Source: Ruminococcus sp. (GTDB taxonomy: Bacteria; Bacillota; Clostridia; Oscillospirales; Ruminococcaceae). Taken from it: 64,000 bases of DNA. Positions 26,076-36,614 of the stretch are shown here, one piece after another (position 1 is the first letter of the stretch; each line of letters begins with the position of its first letter). A program made the translations under genes and the position numbers. The stretch spans positions 1 to 64,000 of the forward strand of contig JAAVHJ010000038.1 of the NCBI GenBank assembly GCA_014799805.1, given 5' to 3'. A model generated the notes under the pieces. The model worked only from the letters and a program-made list of their open reading frames with translations. It did not search any database and had not been told where the DNA came from.

Positions 26076-27323
26076 TTAATTTTTAATTGCTTTGGCATTG
26101 GCAAGCATTAATTTAATTCTATTTTCCTGATTCACACGGGTTGCCCCAGGGTCATAATCAATTGCAATAATATTTGCATTGGGATAATATTCTTTAATGG
26201 CTCTGCTCATGCCTTTGGCAATAATATGATTCGGCAGACAGCCAAAAGGCTGTGTACAGATAATATTTTCTGTGCCACTTTCTGCTAATGCTCCCATTTC
26301 AGCAGGAATCAACCAGCCTTCGCCCATATTGACACCAAGTCCAATATATCTGCTGACAGATGCAACCAAATGTTCAAAATCATGAGGCGGTGTAAAAACA
26401 CCATGATGTTTCATAATTTTCACAACTTCCTTTTGTTTTTCCAAAAACATTTTATAAATCATATGATAAACAGGTGTTGCAACATTTTTTCTGCCATAAA
26501 GTTTGGCATCATGAATTTTATTCAGGCAATAATATAAAATAAATTCTAACATAGACGGAACAACAGGTTCACAACCTTCTGAAATTAAAAAATCTTCCAA
26601 ATGATTATTTCCCAAGGGCGAATATTTTACATAAATTTCCCCAACAATGCCGACTTTAATTTTTGGCACTTGTGAACGCTGAATTTTTGCAAAATCTTCT
26701 AACATGGCTTTATAATATTTTTTTGTATTTGTATAATGATTAGATGCTAACACTTTTGATATGATGTTAATCCATTTGTCAAGGCATTTTTTAGAACTGT
26801 TTTTAATTAATTCATAAGAACGGCATTGATTATATAACGTCTGCAACATATCACCATAAATTAAGCTATAAATTGACCTGATAATCATAGGCATTGTCAT
26901 ATGCCAGCCGTTACGGGGATTTTTTTCTAAGCCTACAAAATTAAGAGAAATCACGGGAACTTGTGGAAACGTATCTTTTAGGGCTTTTCTTAACAAATGA
27001 ATATAATTAGAAGCTCTGCAACCGCCTCCTGTTTGTGGCAACATGAGAGCAGTTTTATTCGGGTCATATCTCCCGCTTTTTAATGCTTCCATAAACTGCC
27101 CGATACATAGCAAAGCTGGATAACAAGTATCATTATGAACATTTTTCAAGCCTTCTTCAACCACTTTTTTGGATTCGCTTTGTAATACTTCACAATGATA
27201 GCCGTAAAATTCAAATACACGGATTAATAATTGAAAATGAATTTCTAACATAGTCGGAATCAAAATCGTATGCGTTTGTTTCATTTCAGGTGTAAAAATT
27301 GGATATTCTTCTTCTAATTCCAT
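26076..27323 (-). CDS. 2-hydroxyacyl-CoA dehydratase-type component (activase C-terminal part)
   Basis: The 415-residue protein matches the last third of the ~1400-residue activase-related proteins of Clostridia (DUF2229/HgdB-like): NDTCYPALLCIGQFMEALKS, LPQTGGGCRASNY, PRNGWHMTMPM, GEGWLIPAEM and IICTQPFGCLPNHI. Conserved Cys residues probably bind an iron-sulfur cluster. It follows the ATPase gene by 44 bases, so the two make one split version of the fused protein. No dehydratase alpha/beta genes lie in the window, so the partner enzyme is not known. Confidence 0.82.
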   Translation of the reverse strand: MELEEEYPIFTPEMKQTHTILIPTMLEIHFQLLIRVFEFYGYHCEVLQSESKKVVEEGLKNVHNDTCYPALLCIGQFMEALKSGRYDPNKTALMLPQTGGGCRASNYIHLLRKALKDTFPQVPVISLNFVGLEKNPRNGWHMTMPMIIRSIYSLIYGDMLQTLYNQCRSYELIKNSSKKCLDKWINIISKVLASNHYTNTKKYYKAMLEDFAKIQRSQVPKIKVGIVGEIYVKYSPLGNNHLEDFLISEGCEPVVPSMLEFILYYCLNKIHDAKLYGRKNVATPVYHMIYKMFLEKQKEVVKIMKHHGVFTPPHDFEHLVASVSRYIGLGVNMGEGWLIPAEMGALAESGTENIICTQPFGCLPNHIIAKGMSRAIKEYYPNANIIAIDYDPGATRVNQENRIKLMLANAKAIKN

Positions 27324-27367
27324 AAAAACAGCTCCTTTTTTATTTATTCTTATTTTATATTATATTT

Positions 27368-30292
27368 TTATTGATTCATAGCGGCTAATAAACTACGCAA
27401 ACGAATTTTAGCAGCTCCTAAATTTGTAATTTCGTCAATTTTAAGCTGTGTGTAGAGCTTGCCTGCTGATTCCAGAATACTTCTGACTTCATCCGTTGTA
27501 ATCGCATCAATTCCACAACCAAAAGAAACTAATTGCACAAGTTGCATATCTGGCTGTGTTGTGACATATTGGGCAGCACGATATAATCTGCTATGATAGG
27601 TCCATTGATTATAGACATGCAATTTTGGCATTTCACCTAAATCAGCAACACTATCTTCTGTGACAACGACAAGTCCAAGGCTAGTAATTAACTTGTGAAT
27701 CCCGTGATTAATTTCTTTATCTAAGTGATATGGTCTGCCAGCAAGAACAATAATTTTTCTTCCCTCTGCCCTTGCCTGTGCAATGACTTGTTTTGCTTTA
27801 TTTGTAATATCTTTTCTAAAATCAGCAAGAGCCTGATAAGCTGTATTGACTGCCTCTGCAATTTGATTCTTGACGTTATATTTTGCAAGTAATTTTTTCA
27901 TGACTGTTATCACATGTTTTGGGTGATTTAAATCTATATACGGATAGAAAAAATTAGTTTTATTTAAGCCTTTATGATTCGCCTGCATTAATTCTGGATA
28001 ATATGCAACAACGGGACAATTAAAATGATTATCTGTATCAGATTCCTGCAAATTATAACTCATACATGGCCAGAAAATAAAATCAACCTGTTTTTCAAGC
28101 AATGCTTCAATATGCCCATGTGCTAATTTTGCAGGATAACAAACTGTATCAGATGCAATTGTATGCTGTCCTTTGAAATACGTTTTTCTATCACTTTCGC
28201 CAGAAATTTCAACCTGAAAACCAAGCTTTGTGAAAAATTGATACCAGAATGGCAATAATTCATAATAATTTAATACCATTGGCAGACCAACAACCGCTTT
28301 TTTATGATTTGGCTTTTGCTTAATTAATTCAAAAAGTTTCTCATATTTATATACATATAAATCTGGAATTTCTTGTTTACGTTTGATACCTGCACCCTTT
28401 TCACAGCGATTGCCAGAAATAAATTTTCCACCGTCAGAAAATTTAATCATGTTTAATAAACAGTTTGTCGTACAGCCACCACAGCGAATATTTTTTGACG
28501 TATAAGAAAAATGTTCCAGTGCTTCCAAAGAAATTAAATTATTTTTTGCGTCTTTTGCACGCTCTTTGGCATACAATGCCGCACCGAATGCCCCCATCAA
28601 GCCAGAAATTGCAGGTCTGATAACATTTCTGCCAATTTCACGCTCAAAACATCTTAAAACGGCATCATTCAAGAATGTTCCACCTTGTACGACAATATTT
28701 TTTCCTAATTCGTCAACACTTTTCGCACGAATTACTTTATAAATTGCATTTTTAATAATAGATGCAGACAAGCCAGCAGAAATATCTTCGACAGTTGCAC
28801 CATCTTTTTGTGCTTGTTTGACACTGCTGTTCATAAATACAGTACATCTTGAACCAAGTTCTACAGGTTGTTGTGCAAATAAGCCCATTTGTGAAAATTC
28901 GCCGATATCATAGCCTAATGCCATTGCAAATGTCTGAATAAATGACCCACACCCAGAAGAACATGCTTCATTCAGCATAATACTATCAATGGCACTGTTT
29001 TTGATTTTAAAGCATTTAATATCCTGACCGCCAATGTCAATAATAAAATCTACATTCGGACAGAAAAAAGATGCCGCTTTAAAATGTGCAACGGTTTCTA
29101 CAATGCCGAAATCTACAGATAATCCTGCTTTAATTAAATCTTCGCCATAGCCAGTCACAGCACTTGCTTTAATATGCAAATTCGGATTTTTATCCTGATA
29201 AATTTGCTTTAATTTAGATGCAATTTTATCTAAAGGCTGACCTTCATTTGAAGAATAATGACTATATAACAATTTGCCATCTTCTGTAATTAATACTAAT
29301 TTTGTCGTAGTCGAACCAGAGTCAATGCCTAAATACGCATCGCCCTGATATGTTTTTAAATCTGCATAAGCTAAATCACATTGTTTGTGTCTTTCTACGA
29401 ACTGTGCATATTCTTCATGAGAATGAAATAATTTATCTCCTGTCAGAACATCACAAGATACTTGTGCATTTTTAATTTTTTCCAGTAAAATGTTTGCAGT
29501 TTTAGGTGAATCTTTACTTTGTTGTGCATATAACGCACTGCCCAAAGCAACAAATACAGGGGCTTGTTCAGGGAAAATTGCCTGTTTTTCGGATAATTGT
29601 AAAGTCTCTACAAAAGCCTTTCTTAAACCTTTCTGAAAAGACAAAGGTCCTCCCAAAAATAATATATTGCCTTTGATTTCTCTGCCCTGTGCCAATCCTG
29701 CAACAGTCTGGTCAACAACGGCTCTGAAAATACTTGCTGAAATATCTTCCCTTGATGCACCCTGATTTAATAACGGCTGAATATCAGATTTTGCAAATAC
29801 ACCACAACGTGACGCAATTGGATAAGTGCGTTTGGCTTTCAGAGATGCTTCGTCTAATTCCTGAACAGTAATTCCCAGCAGAGTCGCCATTTGGTCAATA
29901 AATGCTCCTGTACCACCTGCACAAGAACCATTCATACGCTGTTCTACGCCACCCGTTAAAAAAATAATTTTTGCATCTTCGCCGCCTAATTCAATAACAG
30001 CATCGGCTTTCGGATAACAAGTTTTTACAGCTAAAAATGCAGAATGTACTTCCTGTACAAAGGCAATGCCTGCTGTATTTGCCAGACCTAAACCAGCTGA
30101 ACCTGTCATTGCTGTTCTAAATTGTGTATCTGGAAATTTTTTTGCAATTTCCTGTAACTGTTCTGCAACAGTTTCTCTTACTTTTGAAAAATGTCTCTCA
30201 TAAGCAGAATGCAGGATTTTATTATTCTCATCACAGACAACTGTTTTTACTGTTGTTGAGCCAACGTCAATCCCTAAAGCATAAAAATTCAT
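27368..30292 (-). CDS. Acyl-CoA dehydratase activase (double BadF/HgdC ATPase domain)
   Basis: The 974-residue protein has two ASKHA-fold ATPase domains: the first from residue 1 (ALGIDVGSTTVKT, NGSCAGGTGAFIDQM with Cys124) and the second from about 320 (YLGIDSGSTTTKL, NEACSSGCGSFIQ), then a DUF2229-like part (CGGCTTNC, GNRCEKGAG, DTVCYPAKLAHGH). HgdC-type activases drive electrons into 2-hydroxyacyl-CoA dehydratases with ATP. I choose ATG 30292 because GGAGG lies 11 bases upstream; an earlier ATG at 30325 has no such site. Confidence 0.9.
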   Translation of the reverse strand: MNFYALGIDVGSTTVKTVVCDENNKILHSAYERHFSKVRETVAEQLQEIAKKFPDTQFRTAMTGSAGLGLANTAGIAFVQEVHSAFLAVKTCYPKADAVIELGGEDAKIIFLTGGVEQRMNGSCAGGTGAFIDQMATLLGITVQELDEASLKAKRTYPIASRCGVFAKSDIQPLLNQGASREDISASIFRAVVDQTVAGLAQGREIKGNILFLGGPLSFQKGLRKAFVETLQLSEKQAIFPEQAPVFVALGSALYAQQSKDSPKTANILLEKIKNAQVSCDVLTGDKLFHSHEEYAQFVERHKQCDLAYADLKTYQGDAYLGIDSGSTTTKLVLITEDGKLLYSHYSSNEGQPLDKIASKLKQIYQDKNPNLHIKASAVTGYGEDLIKAGLSVDFGIVETVAHFKAASFFCPNVDFIIDIGGQDIKCFKIKNSAIDSIMLNEACSSGCGSFIQTFAMALGYDIGEFSQMGLFAQQPVELGSRCTVFMNSSVKQAQKDGATVEDISAGLSASIIKNAIYKVIRAKSVDELGKNIVVQGGTFLNDAVLRCFEREIGRNVIRPAISGLMGAFGAALYAKERAKDAKNNLISLEALEHFSYTSKNIRCGGCTTNCLLNMIKFSDGGKFISGNRCEKGAGIKRKQEIPDLYVYKYEKLFELIKQKPNHKKAVVGLPMVLNYYELLPFWYQFFTKLGFQVEISGESDRKTYFKGQHTIASDTVCYPAKLAHGHIEALLEKQVDFIFWPCMSYNLQESDTDNHFNCPVVAYYPELMQANHKGLNKTNFFYPYIDLNHPKHVITVMKKLLAKYNVKNQIAEAVNTAYQALADFRKDITNKAKQVIAQARAEGRKIIVLAGRPYHLDKEINHGIHKLITSLGLVVVTEDSVADLGEMPKLHVYNQWTYHSRLYRAAQYVTTQPDMQLVQLVSFGCGIDAITTDEVRSILESAGKLYTQLKIDEITNLGAAKIRLRSLLAAMNQ

Positions 30293-30411
30293 AAAATTTA
30301 ATTCCTCCAATTTTAAATGCAACATGCCGATTATCTTGAATTTCTTTTCAAGATTATGATTTAATTCTACTAATTAGTAACATTCTGATTTGATTTTGTT
30401 ACAAATTTTTT

Positions 30412-31587
30412 TTAAATTAAATTATCTTTATGAATTATGTTAGAATTTTCTATAAAAACTCTTGGAATTCGCTTAGAAATTCCACAAACAACTTCATAGC
30501 CAATGGTTTGATAATAACCAGCCAATTCGTCTGCTGTGATACAATCGTTACCATCTTGACCAATTAATGTCACAACCATGCCTACTGACAAATCTGGAAT
30601 ATCTGTAACATCAATCATAGTTTGATCCATGCAGACACGTCCGACAATGGGACAACGAATCCCATTGACAAGCACTTGAGCTTGATTAGATAATAATCTT
30701 GCATAGCCATCTGCATAGCCAATTGTGATAGTTGCAATTTTGCGTTGTTCTTGTGCCTGATAAGTTCGCCCATAGCTTACACAATCGCCTTTGTGAATCA
30801 TTTTAATATGACTAATTCTTGTACGAAGTGATAACACAGGTTGTAATGCAAAAGGTACTTCTAAAAATCTGTTTGGCATTAATCCATATAAAATAATACC
30901 AGCTCTTGCAAGTGTGCTTTTCGGCTGATTATGATAACAAATCCCTGCACTGTTCATGCAATGTACATGTTTTAATAAAATATTTTCTTGTTTTAATTTA
31001 TCAGAAATATCAAAAATTAAATTTTCCTGTGCTTGTGTATAAGCCTGATTTTCAGAATCTGGCTCATCTGCAACAGCAAAATGTGTAAAAATGCCCTCTA
31101 CTTGTAAGCCTGATAAATTTAAAATTGTTTTAATTTCTTGCAGGCAAGTTTCTTGTGATTTAGCAAATAAGCCAATTCGCCCCATGCCTGTATCCAGTTT
31201 AATATGACATTTTATTTTAATATTTAAATTTTTTGCATAGCTGGATAATTCTTTTGCATAGTCTTCTGAAATAATTGTCTGAATAATATGATGTTCTGCA
31301 AGTGATACGGCACATTCTGGAGCTGTATAGCCTAAAATTAAAATTTCACTCTCTGGACACCATTTGCGGACCCGAATGGCTTCTTCAAAACTGGAAACAG
31401 CATAAAATTTAATTCCCAATGCAGAAAGCTTTTTGCAAATAAATTCTTCTCCATGTCCATAAGCATCGGCTTTGACAACTGCACAAAATTCTGTATGCTC
31501 TCCTAGTTGATTCTGAATTACCTGAACGTTATGTGCAAGAGCATCCAGTGAAATTTCTGCCCATGCTCTCTGACGATATTCTAACAT
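30412..31587 (-). CDS. alr: Alanine racemase
   Basis: The 391-residue PLP enzyme converts L- to D-alanine for peptidoglycan. PLP-binding K39 lies in AVVKADAYGHG, the second catalytic residue is Y272 in SYGRTYQAQ, and ARAGIILYGL and GRVCMDQTMIDVT are typical. Length is normal. AGGAG-like bases precede ATG 31587. It is divergent from ypsA across a 185-base gap and upstream of the activase pair on the same strand but separated by 119 bases. Confidence 0.97.
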   Translation of the reverse strand: MLEYRQRAWAEISLDALAHNVQVIQNQLGEHTEFCAVVKADAYGHGEEFICKKLSALGIKFYAVSSFEEAIRVRKWCPESEILILGYTAPECAVSLAEHHIIQTIISEDYAKELSSYAKNLNIKIKCHIKLDTGMGRIGLFAKSQETCLQEIKTILNLSGLQVEGIFTHFAVADEPDSENQAYTQAQENLIFDISDKLKQENILLKHVHCMNSAGICYHNQPKSTLARAGIILYGLMPNRFLEVPFALQPVLSLRTRISHIKMIHKGDCVSYGRTYQAQEQRKIATITIGYADGYARLLSNQAQVLVNGIRCPIVGRVCMDQTMIDVTDIPDLSVGMVVTLIGQDGNDCITADELAGYYQTIGYEVVCGISKRIPRVFIENSNIIHKDNLI

Positions 31588-31699
31588 AAAAAATTCTCCT
31601 TTTTGTGAAAAAATGCTGAAATTTATTTATAAAAGTTCTGTTTTTTTAGTAAATTAGAAACAGAACTGTAAATTTTTAAAAAAAAATTCTGTTTTGCAC

Positions 31700-31728
31700 T
31701 TGTGATTTGTTCACGAATATGTTATAAT
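31700..31728 (+). promoter_or_regulatory. Sigma-A-type promoter for ypsA
   Basis: -35 TTGTGA (31700-31705), 17-base spacer, -10 TATAAT (31723-31728), 45 bases before the ATG at 31773, which has GGAGGTG upstream. Confidence 0.65.
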
Positions 31729-31772
31729 AGATTTGAAAATAGAAAAATTCTACATGGAGGTGTTATTTTTTC

Positions 31773-32360
31773 ATGAGAAATAGTCTTGCAATACACCCAC
31801 AGTTGAAGAATATCCCAAAAGAACAGACACTTTGCATTACGGGACATCGGCCAGAAAAACTGATGAAAGAAAAATTAAATTTACTGAAACAAGCAATTTA
31901 TAGCCGTCTTGATGATAAAATTGCACAGGGTTATCAATATTTTTTAGATGGATTGGCTGATGGTATTGACTATATCGTTGCAGAATATTTATTTCAGCTC
32001 CGTGAAAAAAATTCTAATATTAAAATCATTGGTGTACAGCCATGTGATGATTATGAAAATTTTTTTAAATCCCGTGGTTATAATTTAGAGCATTTATATT
32101 ATATGAAACAGTCTGTTGATATTTTAATTCAATTATCTGGTAGTTATGAAGAAAAAGATATTTTTTTCAATCGTAATAAATTTATGGTGAACCATGCGTC
32201 AGCTGTACTGGCAGTTTGTTCAAGAGTGCGTTCAGGTGCTATGCAGACATTAAATTATGCCAAAAAACAAGGCCTTGCATGGTGCAGGCTAGAACCAGCT
32301 CCTAATTTATTATATACACCTGAACCAGAACTATGGCCAGCAGAGCAAATTAATTTCTAA
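31773..32360 (+). CDS. YpsA/DUF1273-type SLOG-family protein
   Basis: The 195-residue protein carries the YpsA opening TLCITGHRPEKL and further SLOG-fold motifs (GLADGIDYIVAEY, VQPCDDYENF, ACSRVRSGAMQTLNYAKKQ, with the nucleotide-binding G/R-rich turn). SLOG proteins bind nucleotide-like ligands; YpsA in Bacillus affects cell division and envelope stress. It stands alone between alr and the LCP-like gene and has its own promoter. Confidence 0.85.
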   Translation: MRNSLAIHPQLKNIPKEQTLCITGHRPEKLMKEKLNLLKQAIYSRLDDKIAQGYQYFLDGLADGIDYIVAEYLFQLREKNSNIKIIGVQPCDDYENFFKSRGYNLEHLYYMKQSVDILIQLSGSYEEKDIFFNRNKFMVNHASAVLAVCSRVRSGAMQTLNYAKKQGLAWCRLEPAPNLLYTPEPELWPAEQINF

Positions 32361-32509
32361 AAATATGACGCACATTTATTATAACACTTATTTTTTAAAA
32401 AAGCAAGTGGCATATGAAACTTTCCGATTTTTAGAAAATTATCCAGAAAAATAATAAAATAATATTCTGCATTGTGTATTTTGCAGAAATAAACAGGAGG
32501 ATTTTAATT

Positions 32510-33394
32510 ATGGCAAAGGCAAAAAAAGGACATGTGGCAATACCATTTTTATTAGCATTTTTATTAGGTATTATCGGTATTGGTGGTGTTGCAATGTATA
32601 TTTTTAATCAAATTAGTTCTGGAGATAATATTCAGAAAATGCCAAGCAGTGTGGTAAAGCCTACAGCAGAAGATAATAGTACATTATTATTTGTACTTGA
32701 TGAACCCAATGATACAAGTCCACTGACATTTATGATAGCAAGAATTTTACCAGCAGATAAACGCATTATGTTATTATCTTTGCCGTCAAATATGCTTTCT
32801 ATTGTAGACAGCAAACAAGATACTTTGGAAGGCTTTTATAAAACTGGTGGAATTCAGTCTGTCATGGACGCTATCGAAAGTGAAGCAAAGATTAAAACAG
32901 ATAGATATGTTATTTTAAATTCTGATTCTTTTCAGAAAATTTGCAATATTTTTGCAGGTGTGTATTATCAGATTCCCGTTGGTACACAGGGCTTTGCAGA
33001 TAGTTCAGAAGCACAATATTTAGGACCTTCACAGATTGAAAAATTAATCACAAATCCATTTTTTGAAAAAGGCGAAAGTCAGAGAAGTTCTATTGTCGCA
33101 GATGTGATTTGTGAAATGATTAATCAAACAGACTATGACAGAATTGTTGCTTCTATGGATTCTAATTTCAGGACATTAATTAACATGATGAATACAGATA
33201 TTTCTTCTATTGATTATAGCAATAATAAAAATGCTTTGAAATTTATGTATACTTACGGAAGCAAAATCTGTACATTCAGATTGGCAACTGGTACAACAAG
33301 TGAAGATAATATTTTTGTGCTGAGTTCTGATTTTTATGACAGTATTGAAGAATTTTTCGGTGATGAAACCGCAGAAGAAACAACAGGAGAATAA
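32510..33394 (+). CDS. LCP (LytR-CpsA-Psr)-like membrane protein
   Basis: The 294-residue protein has an N-terminal membrane helix (about 9-32) and an extracellular domain following the LCP layout: TLLFVLDEPN, RILPADKRIMLLSLPSNML, a central GGIQSVMDAIESEAKIKTDRYVIL and later GESQRSSIVADVI. LCP enzymes transfer teichoic acid or capsule precursors to peptidoglycan. Some LCP signature Arg/Asp positions are not evident, so activity is uncertain. ATG 32510 is chosen for its AGGAGG site seven bases upstream. Two bases separate it from tatD. Confidence 0.7.
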   Translation: MAKAKKGHVAIPFLLAFLLGIIGIGGVAMYIFNQISSGDNIQKMPSSVVKPTAEDNSTLLFVLDEPNDTSPLTFMIARILPADKRIMLLSLPSNMLSIVDSKQDTLEGFYKTGGIQSVMDAIESEAKIKTDRYVILNSDSFQKICNIFAGVYYQIPVGTQGFADSSEAQYLGPSQIEKLITNPFFEKGESQRSSIVADVICEMINQTDYDRIVASMDSNFRTLINMMNTDISSIDYSNNKNALKFMYTYGSKICTFRLATGTTSEDNIFVLSSDFYDSIEEFFGDETAEETTGE

Positions 33395-33396
33395 AT

Positions 33397-34173
33397 ATGC
33401 GATATAAAAATTTATTTGACAGCCATGCCCATTATGCAGATTCCAGTTTTGATGAAGACCGTGAAATATTATTAAAGCAAATTTTGCCTGAACAGGGAAT
33501 TGTTTTTATTATGCTTGCAGGTGTTAATCTCACAGATTGCTTGCAAAGTCAGGAACTTGCAAAAAATTATGATTATATTTATTGCAGTGCAGGTATTCAC
33601 CCTGAAAAAATTCAGAACTTGCCTGAAAATTGGCTGGAGCAAATTGAAATTTTCGCAAAATTTAAAAAATGCATGGCAATTGGTGAAATAGGTCTTGATT
33701 ATCATGCAAATCAGGGAAATAAAAATTTACAGAAAAAAATATTTATTCAGCAATTAGAATTAGCCAAAAAATTAAATTTGCCTGTGATTCTGCATATTCG
33801 TGATGCAATGGGCGATGCGGTAGAAATTTTAAAATCCTATCAGCCAAAGGGTGTCATACATTGTTATAATGGTTCGGCTGAAACTGCAAAAGAATTATTA
33901 AAAATAAATAATTTATATTTTAGTTTCTCAGGTGTGATTACTTATAAAAATGCAAGAAAGCCTGTAGAAGCATTAAAAATTTTGCCTTTAGACAGAATCA
34001 TGTTAGAAACAGATAGTCCTTATCTTGCCCCTGAACCATATCGGCATAAACGTTGTGATAGTCGTTTCATGATTCATACAGCTGAAAAAATGGCTGAGAT
34101 TAAAAATATTGCAACACAGGAACTTGTGACAATTTGCTGTGAAAATGCAAAAAGGCTTTTTCAGATTGCATAG
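33397..34173 (+). CDS. tatD: TatD-family metal-dependent hydrolase
   Basis: The 258-residue TIM-barrel enzyme has the TatD metal motifs: FDSHAHYAD near the start, AIGEIGLDYH (Glu), VILHIRDA (His), VIHCYNGS (His) and LETDSPYLAP (Asp). TatD proteins are 3'-5' DNases/RNases with roles in DNA repair and quality control. It begins two bases after the LCP-like gene and ends with TAG; the secDF promoter follows. Confidence 0.93.
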   Translation: MRYKNLFDSHAHYADSSFDEDREILLKQILPEQGIVFIMLAGVNLTDCLQSQELAKNYDYIYCSAGIHPEKIQNLPENWLEQIEIFAKFKKCMAIGEIGLDYHANQGNKNLQKKIFIQQLELAKKLNLPVILHIRDAMGDAVEILKSYQPKGVIHCYNGSAETAKELLKINNLYFSFSGVITYKNARKPVEALKILPLDRIMLETDSPYLAPEPYRHKRCDSRFMIHTAEKMAEIKNIATQELVTICCENAKRLFQIA

Positions 34174-34198
34174 ATTTATAAAAAAAATAAACTAGCTA

Positions 34199-34227
34199 TT
34201 GACTTTACGCAGATTTTATACTATAAT
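34199..34227 (+). promoter_or_regulatory. Sigma-A-type promoter for secDF
   Basis: -35 TTGACT (34199-34204), 17-base spacer, -10 TATAAT (34222-34227), about 50 bases before the GTG at 34276. Confidence 0.8.
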
Positions 34228-34275
34228 AATAATGATTCTGTCAAAAAATAAAAAATTTCATTAGGAGGCTAAAAC

Positions 34276-36597
34276 GTGAAAACAAAAATCAAAAAACCTG
34301 TCTTTTTTATCACCTTTTTTGTGATTTTGGCATTTGCATTGTCAACAGTTTTTGGCATTGCCAGTTACAAAGGTGATATTAAGACAACTTACGTCCACGG
34401 ACTAGAAGACATTCGTCTTGGAATTGATATTCAAGGCGGTGTAGATGTCACATTTGAACCAGAAGACAACGAAAACGCAACAGAAGAACAAATGGATGCT
34501 GCTTTACAGGTAATTAAACTGCGTTTAACAAATCTTGGCATTAACGACAGTGAAACCTATGTGGATTATAATAACAGCCGCATTATTGTTCGTTTTCCTT
34601 GGCAGTCTGGTGAAGAAAATTTCGACCCTGCGGCGGCTGTCAATGAATTAGGTCAAATGTCTGAATTAACGTTTCGTTATGGAACAGATTTGACAGGTGA
34701 TTTAATTTTATCTGGTGCAGATGTTTCTTCTGCAAGTCCTGGCTATGACCAACAAAATGACCAATGGGTTGTGCAGTTGCAGTTAAACGACTCTGGCAAA
34801 GAGGCTTTTGCAACGGCGACAACAGAACAGGCATCAAGTAATGGTTATATTTCTATTTGGATGGATGATACTTGCATTTCCAGTGCAACAGTAAATGAAG
34901 CAATTACAAATGGACAGGCTGTTATTTCAGGTAATTTTACTTCTGAATCTGCAAAAGAATTAGCTGACCAGATTACTTCTGGTGCATTACCGTTTTCTTT
35001 GCATTCTACCAGTACAAAAACGTTATCTCCAACGTTAGGCTCAGGGGCATTATATGCCATGATTCTAAGCGGTTTGATTGCATTAGGATTTATTTGCATT
35101 TATATGCTAGTATTATATAGAGTTCCTGGTTTTATTGCTGTAATTGGCTTGATTGGACAAGTTGCAGGTATGTTAGCTGCTGTTTCAGGCTGGTTCGGAT
35201 TCCTGCCAAGCTCTACACTGACAATCCCTGGTATTGCAGGTATTATTTTATCTGTCGGCATGGGCGTTGACTGTAATATTATTACAGCAGAACGTATCAA
35301 AGAAGAATTATCTAAGGGCAAATCTTTAGATTCTTCTCTGAAAGCAGGTTATGCAAATGCCTTTTCTGCGATTCTGGACGGTAACTTAACACTTGCAATT
35401 GTCGCAGTCATTCTAATGGGTGCATTTGGTACAAATACTAATTTCTTGACAAAAATTTTAGATGCAACTATTTTCTATTTCTTCGGTGCAACAACAGAGG
35501 GCTTTATTTATTCATTTGGTTTTACACTGATTATGGGTGTTATCTTGAATTTCATCATGGGCGTTGCATTGGCAAGATTAATGACTTTTTCACTTGCAAG
35601 ATTCAAAGCATTTCAAAAGCCAGCACTGTATGGCTATGTAAAAGACAAATACAAAGAAGCAAAAACAAGAAAATTCAGCGAAAACAAGAAAAAATTCTTT
35701 ATTATTTCTGCTTGTTTAGTTCTTGTATCAATCTGCACAACATTCTTGGGTGTAGAAGTTGCAATTGATTTCAAAGGCGGTACAATTGTATCTTATTCTT
35801 ATCATGGCGATTTAGAAGAAACAGCTTGCCAATCTGAAATTGAAAGTATTTTAAATACACCTGTTACACTCCAGAAAGGTGAAAGTTTTGATGCAGATAC
35901 GAATATTTTGACAGTATCATTTAGTTATGATGAAAGCTTAACACTTGACCAACAAGAAAATATGTTGCAGGTAATGCAGGAAACATATCCTGATAATAAT
36001 ATTGAAGAACTGGAAAGCAATGATGTCAGTCCATCTTCTGGACGTGAATTTTTTGCAAAATGTATTGTTGCTGTCATTTTTGCAGGTATTTTATTAATTA
36101 TTTATATTGCATTGCGATTCAAAAAAATCAGTGGTTGGTCTGCTGGTGTATTTACAATTATTACACTCTTGCATGATATTATAATTACTTATGGTAGTTT
36201 TGTATTATGCGGTTTTGAAATTGATTCTAATTTCATGGCAGTTATTCTTACAATCTTTGGTTATTCGATTAATAATACAATTATTGTTTATGACAGAATC
36301 CGTGAAAATCAACAGAAACTTTCTAAAAATACATCTATTGCTGAACTTGTGAATTTAAGTGCTAGCCAGACATTACGCCGTTCTTTGAGAACTTCTGTTA
36401 CAACAGTTGTAACAATGATAATTATTAGCATTGTTGCATATATCTTCAATGTATCTAGTATTTTAAGTTTCTCTGTGCCAATGACATTTGGTTTAATTGC
36501 AGGTACTTATTCTTCACAGTGCATTGCTCCGACTTTGTGGGTATGGTGGAATGAACGCCATGGCAATCAACAAATTAGTGACGTTGCTGTAAAATAA
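34276..36597 (+). CDS. secDF: Fused protein-export membrane protein SecDF
   Basis: The 773-residue protein is the natural SecD-SecF fusion, an RND-family proton-driven factor that helps SecYEG release exported proteins. The SecD half (1 to about 445) shows LGIDIQGGVDVTF and LSVGMGVDCNIITAERIKEE; the SecF half (about 460-773) shows VAIDFKGGTIVSYSY and the transmembrane stretch YSINNTIIVYDRIREN. Twelve membrane helices are expected. The start is GTG 34276, with TTAGGAGGC upstream. It is followed by a strong terminator. Confidence 0.96.
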   Translation: MKTKIKKPVFFITFFVILAFALSTVFGIASYKGDIKTTYVHGLEDIRLGIDIQGGVDVTFEPEDNENATEEQMDAALQVIKLRLTNLGINDSETYVDYNNSRIIVRFPWQSGEENFDPAAAVNELGQMSELTFRYGTDLTGDLILSGADVSSASPGYDQQNDQWVVQLQLNDSGKEAFATATTEQASSNGYISIWMDDTCISSATVNEAITNGQAVISGNFTSESAKELADQITSGALPFSLHSTSTKTLSPTLGSGALYAMILSGLIALGFICIYMLVLYRVPGFIAVIGLIGQVAGMLAAVSGWFGFLPSSTLTIPGIAGIILSVGMGVDCNIITAERIKEELSKGKSLDSSLKAGYANAFSAILDGNLTLAIVAVILMGAFGTNTNFLTKILDATIFYFFGATTEGFIYSFGFTLIMGVILNFIMGVALARLMTFSLARFKAFQKPALYGYVKDKYKEAKTRKFSENKKKFFIISACLVLVSICTTFLGVEVAIDFKGGTIVSYSYHGDLEETACQSEIESILNTPVTLQKGESFDADTNILTVSFSYDESLTLDQQENMLQVMQETYPDNNIEELESNDVSPSSGREFFAKCIVAVIFAGILLIIYIALRFKKISGWSAGVFTIITLLHDIIITYGSFVLCGFEIDSNFMAVILTIFGYSINNTIIVYDRIRENQQKLSKNTSIAELVNLSASQTLRRSLRTSVTTVVTMIIISIVAYIFNVSSILSFSVPMTFGLIAGTYSSQCIAPTLWVWWNERHGNQQISDVAVK

Positions 36598-36614
36598 TAA
36601 AATAGCAAATATAA

